Assembly: GCF_030512175.1 (NCBI RefSeq)
Contig: NZ_JAULBL010000002.1
Coordinates: forward strand, 1,300,149 to 1,364,148
Direction of reading: 5' to 3'
Source: Paeniglutamicibacter sulfureus
GTDB taxonomy: Bacteria; Actinomycetota; Actinomycetes; Actinomycetales; Micrococcaceae
Length of the DNA: 64,000 nucleotides
The notes beneath the pieces are model-generated. The model ran no database searches. It saw nothing but the letters and a program-made list of their open reading frames with translations, and was not told where the DNA came from. Shown here piece by piece: positions 63,840 to 64,000 of this stretch. Position numbers and translations under genes: made by a program. Numbering within the stretch: position 1 is the first letter of the stretch; each line of letters starts with the position of its first letter.

Positions 63840-63937
63840 GCGTCTCCCTGAAAATGTTTCCTCGCGGTTCCCAGCAGTCTAGCGTGCGGTTTTCGTTCTC
63901 CGACGAGGCGCTGGTGGTGCGGGTCACAAAAAACCCT

Positions 63938-63972
63938 TGACCCATGTGTATCCACTGTATACGGTGAATACA
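63938..63972 (+). promoter_or_regulatory. GntR operator in an outward promoter
   Basis: A 26-bp near-perfect palindrome at 63947-63972: TGTAT-n-CAC-n-GTATAC-n-GTG-n-ATACA, centred on GTATAC. A -35 TTGACC (63938-63943) precedes it, with a candidate -10 about 16-17 bp further inside the palindrome, reading rightwards out of the window. The site lies 108 bp upstream of the GntR gene on the other strand. Confidence 0.7.
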
Positions 63973-64000
63973 ATTCATCGCGTTCCATCTCCCGACAAAG

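Overview
The window reads as chromosomal DNA of a high-GC Gram-positive bacterium of the Micrococcaceae (Arthrobacter / Paeniglutamicibacter type). This is inferred from the strongly GC-biased codon use, frequent GTG starts, ATGA/GTGA gene overlaps, leaderless-looking regulator genes, an Arthrobacter-type copper amine oxidase and a glycine riboswitch ahead of a gcvPTH-glyA operon. I could not run a database search, so genus and percent identities are not claimed. I recognised no rRNA, tRNA, CRISPR array or intact transposase.

Layout. 1-12 kb holds housekeeping and accessory genes: a short-chain dehydrogenase, a methyltransferase, GNAT acetyltransferases, an NfeD/flotillin pair, a glutathione-independent formaldehyde dehydrogenase, an RNase HI fused to a DUF4440-like domain, a serine hydrolase, an SGNH hydrolase, a VIT-family transporter, a dinucleotide-binding reductase and a decayed CPBP-type membrane gene. 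12.2-20 kb is the glycine/serine module. A promoter and tandem glycine riboswitch precede gcvP-gcvT-gcvH-glyA; a strong terminator separates these from sdaA. Together they cleave glycine, pass the one-carbon unit through serine and deaminate serine to pyruvate. 20-24 kb holds a GNAT gene, a long mgtE leader with two small upstream ORFs, mgtE, and a Vms1/Rv2629-like gene.

23.8-40.7 kb is metal-related and partly an island. It has a ZnuA-type lipoprotein gene, a YibE/F membrane protein, and a complete second zinc/manganese ABC operon (binding protein, ATPase, two permeases). Similar Zur-like boxes precede both binding-protein genes. Next come an MFS exporter and an NmtR-like ArsR gene whose starts share a promoter/operator module, then a DUF418 - secreted protein - gamma-glutamyltransferase operon, a HesB/IscA-like gene, and a cmtR-CDF cation efflux pair. 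The cmtR region is bounded by diverged direct repeats and followed by gene debris (Ig-like, RHS and ZnuA fragments, and a large palindromic element). A GH16 lipoprotein gene sits inside the debris.

40.7-63.9 kb is a nitrogen-compound catabolic region: amidohydrolase plus FAD amine oxidoreductase under a TetR repressor; copper amine oxidase with its own TetR and a nearby AraC activator; an APC permease; a class III aminotransferase with a CoA-acylating semialdehyde dehydrogenase under PucR; and an NCS1 permease with HyuA/HyuB (ATP-dependent hydantoinase/oxoprolinase/lactamase family) under a second PucR. The likely logic is uptake of amines and cyclic amides, oxidation or ring opening, transamination to a semialdehyde and conversion to acyl-CoA. 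The window ends with a GntR gene and a near-perfect 26-bp operator in a promoter that fires out of the window.
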